A stretch of 64,000 bases of DNA from CAWJJM01 sp963843275 (GTDB lineage: Bacteria > Acidobacteriota > Thermoanaerobaculia > Multivoradales > JBCCEF01): contig CAWJJM010000004.1 in assembly GCA_963843275.1 (NCBI GenBank), forward strand, positions 124,001 to 188,000. Reading direction: 5' to 3'. The notes beneath the pieces are model-generated. The model was given only the letters and a program-made list of their open reading frames with translations. It was not told where the DNA came from and did not search any database. The first letter of the stretch is position 1, and each line of letters starts with the position of its first letter. Both the position numbers and the translations under genes were made by a program. This document shows, one piece after another, positions 60,851 to 64,000 of the stretch.

Positions 60851-61555
60851 TCAGCCGCCGGCGATCTCGAGGAAGCGCGCCGCCATGCGCGGCCCGGCCC
60901 CGGCGTCCTCGTGCTTGAAGAAGACGAAGGCGCGCTCCCAGCCGGTGGCGGCCACGCGCGCCGCCCAGTCGCCCAGCGCCGCGTCCGGGTACTCGGCGCG
61001 GCGCAGGCGCAGGTAGCCCCACGGCACGTCGGCGGAGAGCGGCCCTTCGACCGGCGCCTCGTCGGTGTCGGCGACGACGCGGGCGAAGCCGCAGGAGGCG
61101 AGGTGGGCGGCGACCTCGGGGACGTCCCAGGAGGGGTGGCGGAACTCGAAGGCGGCCGGGGTGTGCGGCGGCAGGAGCGCGCAGAAGGCGGTCAGCCGCT
61201 CGAGGTCGCAGCGCAGGTTGGGGGGGAGCTGGAAGAGCAGCGCGCCGAGCTTGTCGCCCAGCGCGCCGACGGCGTCCAGCAGGTAGCGGGTCTCGCCCTC
61301 GACGCCGGCGAGGCGGCCGAAGTGGGTGATCTTCCGCGACGCCTTGATGGAGAAGCGGAAGCCGGCCGGCACCGCGGCCGCCCAACCGGCGAGGACGCCC
61401 TCGCGCGGCAGGCGGTAGAAGGTGTTGTTGATCTCCACGGCGGGCAGGCGCCCGGCGTAGTGGCCGAGCATGCCGTCCGCCGGCAGGTCCTCCGGGTAGA
61501 AGGGCCCCTTCCACTCCTTGTAGGCGAACCCGCTGGTGCCGGCGCGGAGGTCCAC
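60851..61555 (-). CDS. DUF72 family protein (YecE-like)
   Basis: 234 residues of the TIM-barrel DUF72 family: the start GTSGFAYKEWKGPFYPEDLP is the family hallmark, followed by EINNTFYRLPREGVLAGWAA, FRFSIKASRKITHFGRL, QLPPNLRCDLERL and FEFRHPSWDVPEV. Function of YecE proteins is unknown; deep similarity to xylose isomerase-like folds is reported. The start is a GTG at 61555, 10 nt after the stop of serS, so it is the second gene of a serS operon. Confidence 0.9.
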   Translation of the reverse strand: MDLRAGTSGFAYKEWKGPFYPEDLPADGMLGHYAGRLPAVEINNTFYRLPREGVLAGWAAAVPAGFRFSIKASRKITHFGRLAGVEGETRYLLDAVGALGDKLGALLFQLPPNLRCDLERLTAFCALLPPHTPAAFEFRHPSWDVPEVAAHLASCGFARVVADTDEAPVEGPLSADVPWGYLRLRRAEYPDAALGDWAARVAATGWERAFVFFKHEDAGAGPRMAARFLEIAGG

Positions 61556-61565
61556 GGGCCGAGCC

Positions 61566-62861
61566 TCAGGAGGCGCGCGGCTCGATGCGCTCGAGGCCGC
61601 CGGCGAAGGGGCGCAGCGCCTCGGGGACCAACACCGTGCCGTCCGCCTGCTGGTAGTTCTCCAGGATGGCCACCAGGGTGCGACCCACCGCCAGGCCCGA
61701 GCCGTTCAGCGTGTGCAGGTAGCGCGGCCTGCCGCCCTCGGCGGGACGGAAGCGCAGGTTGGCGCGGCGCCCCTGGAAGTCGGTGAAGTTCGAGCAGGAG
61801 GAGATCTCGCGGTAGGCCTGCTGGCCGGGCAGCCACACCTCGAGGTCGTAGGTCTTGGCGGAGGAGAACCCGAGGTCGCCCGTCGCCAGGGCGACCACGC
61901 GGTAGGGGAGGTCGAGCGTCCGCAGCACCGCCTCGGCGTGGCCGGTGAGCTCCTCGAGGGCCGACCAGCTGCTGTCGGGGTGGGTGAGCTGGACCAGCTC
62001 CACCTTGTTGAACTGGTGCTGGCGGATCAGCCCGCGCACGTCCTTGCCGTACGAGCCCGCCTCGCTGCGGAAGCAGGGCGTGTAGGCGGCGTAGCGCACC
62101 GGCAGGGCCGCCTCGTCGAGGATCTCGTCGCGGTGCAGGTTGGTCACCGGCACCTCGGCGGTGGGCACCAGGTACCAGTCGAAGCCCTCGAGCTTGAACG
62201 AGTCGCCGGCGAACTTGGGGAGCTGCCCGGTGCCGTAGAGCGAGTCGCCGTTGACGATGAACGGGGGCAGCACCTCGGTGTAGCCGTGGCGCCGGGTGTG
62301 CAGATCGAGCATCAGGGCGATCAGCGCCCGCTCGAGCAGCGCGCCGGCCCCGAACGACGCCGTGAAACGCGCTCCCGCCACCTTGGCGCCGCGCTCGAAG
62401 TCGAGGATCCCCAGCGCCGGCCCGAGGTCCCAGTGCGGCTGCGGCGCGAAGCCCTCGGCCGCGAAGTCGCGCGGCGTGCCCACCACCCGCTCCACCCGGT
62501 TCGCCGACTCGTCGGCGCCGCGCGGAACGCTCGCGTCGGGGACGTTGGGGAAGCGCCGCTCGAGGTCGTCCGCCTCCGCGGCGAGGCCGCCGAGCCGCTC
62601 GTCGATCTCCTCGATCCGGGCCTTGAGGCGCCCCACCGCGGCGATCTGCTCGGCGGCGTCGCCGCCCTCGCGCTTGACCTGGCCGATCGCCTTCGACGCC
62701 TCGTTGCGCTGGCGCTTGAGCTCCTCCACCTCGACGATCAGGTCGCGGCGCTCGCCGTCGAGGCCGAGCCAGCGCTCGTAGGCGATCGCGTCCTCGCCAC
62801 GGGCGGCGAGGGCGTCGCGCACCCGCTCGGGCTCGTTGCGCAGGAGGTCGCGGGACAGCAT
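61566..62861 (-). CDS. serS: Seryl-tRNA synthetase
   Basis: Class II aminoacyl-tRNA synthetase, 431 residues, normal length. An N-terminal coiled-coil arm (LGLDGERRDLIVEVEELKRQ, RLKARIEEIDERLGGLAAEA) contacts the serine tRNA long arm. Motif 2 is TPCFRSEAGSYGKDVRGLIR with QHQFNKVELVQ, and motif 3 is NGSGLAVGRTLVAILENYQ. All diagnostic residues are present. Both serine tRNA genes of the window are its substrates. The ATG at 62861 lies 9 nt after a TAGACT box (62871-62876), without Shine-Dalgarno. Confidence 0.96.
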   Translation of the reverse strand: MLSRDLLRNEPERVRDALAARGEDAIAYERWLGLDGERRDLIVEVEELKRQRNEASKAIGQVKREGGDAAEQIAAVGRLKARIEEIDERLGGLAAEADDLERRFPNVPDASVPRGADESANRVERVVGTPRDFAAEGFAPQPHWDLGPALGILDFERGAKVAGARFTASFGAGALLERALIALMLDLHTRRHGYTEVLPPFIVNGDSLYGTGQLPKFAGDSFKLEGFDWYLVPTAEVPVTNLHRDEILDEAALPVRYAAYTPCFRSEAGSYGKDVRGLIRQHQFNKVELVQLTHPDSSWSALEELTGHAEAVLRTLDLPYRVVALATGDLGFSSAKTYDLEVWLPGQQAYREISSCSNFTDFQGRRANLRFRPAEGGRPRYLHTLNGSGLAVGRTLVAILENYQQADGTVLVPEALRPFAGGLERIEPRAS

Positions 62862-62870
62862 GGCCGGGAC

Positions 62871-62876
62871 AGTCTA
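62871..62876 (-). promoter_or_regulatory. Candidate -10 box directly before serS
   Basis: TAGACT on the minus strand, 9 nt before the serS ATG; no Shine-Dalgarno intervenes. Points to a leaderless or very short-leader transcript. Confidence 0.42.
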
Positions 62877-62978
62877 CGCGAATCCCCCGCCCGCCCCGGC
62901 GCGGCGGCGCCGAGGCCCGGCGACGACGCGGCGGCCGCGAACGTAGACCGGACGGACGCCCCCGGCCTCCGGGCCGCT

Positions 62979-62984
62979 TACAAT
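62979..62984 (+). promoter_or_regulatory. Candidate -10 box directly before the truncated membrane protein gene
   Basis: TACAAT, near consensus, 9 nt before the GTG at 62994 (12 nt before the second GTG). Divergent from the serS promoter. Confidence 0.42.
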
Positions 62985-62993
62985 CCAGTCGCC

Positions 62994-64000
62994 GTGGTGA
63001 CCCCTTCCACCCGCTCGTCGCGCGCCTCCGTCCGGCACCTGGCGGGCGCCGCCGGCCGCTTCGCGGTGCCGCTGGCCGCGATCGCCGCCATGGCGAGCTT
63101 CGCCCGTTTCCAGCGCGAGGCCCAGGGGGCGGCCGAGTCCGCCTACCTGGCGCTGGTCGGCGGGCTGCTGCTGCTCGCCGTGGCCGCCCTCTCCGAGGCG
63201 CCGTTCCGGCTCGGCCGGTCCGCCGCGGTGGCCGGCGCGCGCCGTGACGAGGCCGCCGTCGCCTCCCTGCTGGTCACGCTGGCGGTCTGGGCGCTGCCGT
63301 CCGGACCGATGCGCGGCACCGCGGTCATGGCGGTCGCCGCCGCGGCGCTGGCCTTCGCCGCCGGCCGGCGGCTGCACGGCGCCGCCGCGCCGGCGGCGGC
63401 CCGCGCCTTCGCCTGGGCGCTCCCCCTCGCCGTCGCCCTGCAGGTGATGCTGCGCTCCGAGCGCCTGGTCGCCCCACCCCTCGACGCCCGTTTCCTGGCC
63501 GGGCTGCTCGGCCTGCCGCTGGTGGCCGCCGCGGCGACGGCCCTGCTGGCGACCCGCTACGGGCTGGCCGCCGCCGCCGTGGCGGCGGCGCTGACCGCGC
63601 TGCTCGGCCCGGGCTTCACCACCGTCGGCGTCGTCGGCCTGGCGGCGGTGGCCCTCGCCGAAGTGGGCTGGCGGCCGCCCGCCGCCCTGCCACCGGCGGC
63701 GCGGGTCGCGCTGCGCCTCGTGCTCGGGGCGGCGGCCGTCGCCCTGCTCCTGCTGCTGCCGCGCGGCGGCACCGTGGCGGTGGCCTCCGGGCTCCTGCTC
63801 GCCGGCTGGCCGCCCGCGCGGGCGCGCCGCGGCGCCGACCCGGCGGCGCCCGCCGGCGGCGGGCGCTGGCGGGCGGCGCTGCACCCCCTGGTCCCGGTCG
63901 CGGTGGCGGTGGGCGCCCTGGCCCTCGCCTTCCCGGTGACCCTGGTCAGCCGCCAGGTGATCGGCGACCGGTTGACCCTGGCGGCGGTGCTGCTGCCCGC
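62994..64000 (+). CDS. Polytopic membrane protein, 3' end outside window
   Basis: An open frame of at least 335 codons runs off the window end; it has no stop here. The start is one of two adjacent GTG codons (62994 or 62997); no Shine-Dalgarno. The protein is a series of Ala/Leu-rich helices: SAYLALVGGLLLLAVAALSE, GTAVMAVAAAALAFAAGRRL, LGLPLVAAAATALLATRYGL, VALRLVLGAAAVALLLLLPR. About eight helices are visible before the edge. No motif recognised; unclassified integral membrane protein. Confidence 0.65.
   Translation, partial: MVTPSTRSSRASVRHLAGAAGRFAVPLAAIAAMASFARFQREAQGAAESAYLALVGGLLLLAVAALSEAPFRLGRSAAVAGARRDEAAVASLLVTLAVWALPSGPMRGTAVMAVAAAALAFAAGRRLHGAAAPAAARAFAWALPLAVALQVMLRSERLVAPPLDARFLAGLLGLPLVAAAATALLATRYGLAAAAVAAALTALLGPGFTTVGVVGLAAVALAEVGWRPPAALPPAARVALRLVLGAAAVALLLLLPRGGTVAVASGLLLAGWPPARARRGADPAAPAGGGRWRAALHPLVPVAVAVGALALAFPVTLVSRQVIGDRLTLAAVLLP

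Overview
This is a very GC-rich window (GC-ending codons almost everywhere) from a bacterial chromosome. The best guess at the organism is an acidobacterium, possibly near Thermoanaerobaculia. The reasons are an orphan duplicated FtsX/MacB-type permease of the 'ADOP' kind (54695-57094), a fused alpha-beta 2-oxoacid dehydrogenase E1, an ECF sigma/Spy/MacA/MacB operon, an IPTL-type C-terminal sorting signal, and many secreted M13, M28 and M23 peptidases. This placement is inference; no rRNA gene is present.

Layout. 1-9 kb holds central metabolism: ferrochelatase downstream of a fused E1, a saccharopine-dehydrogenase-like enzyme, and 2-oxoglutarate dehydrogenase E1. 9-14 kb is a five-gene minus-strand operon in which every junction is a 1-4 nt stop/start overlap. 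It encodes a secreted 8-cysteine peptide, a secreted repeat protein, an ABC-2-type permease, an ABC ATPase and a carboxypeptidase-regulatory-like repeat protein; I recognise no described system with this content. 14-25 kb has small membrane and secreted proteins, tRNA-Gln, gltX, a double UspA, tRNA-Ser, transketolase, and an ECF sigma/membrane protein/Spy-like/adaptor/permease operon. 25-33 kb has MaoC, OsmC, two flavoproteins, M28 peptidase, enoyl-CoA hydratase, lipoprotein, cyclase and VanZ-like genes. 33-46 kb has M13 peptidase, a small DPDG-repeat secreted protein, a wHTH-TPR regulator, MATE, PHP, a giant DUF11-like surface protein, and a TPR protein. 46-64 kb has an HxlR regulator, a vanadium-haloperoxidase-like lipoprotein, VOC, a deacetylase-esterase fusion, MFS, DinB genes, a GYWKTH secreted protein, a response regulator, cupin plus ADOP permease, M23 lipoprotein, an APC-like membrane protein, tRNA-Ser, a zinc ribbon, a 194-bp tandem repeat, DUF72, serS and a truncated membrane protein.

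Two window-wide patterns matter. First, at least six otherwise good genes carry a single-base frameshift, and the repetitive 40.4-44.0 kb gene carries many. This looks like residual long-read assembly error, so broken genes here should not be read as true pseudogenes without checking. Second, about eight to ten genes lack a Shine-Dalgarno site and instead have a TAnnnT-like -10 box 6-9 nt before the start codon, which suggests widespread leaderless transcripts. Other genes use strong GGAGG-type sites, often with extended -10 boxes (TGnTAnnnT) farther upstream. No transposase, integrase, phage gene or CRISPR array was seen.
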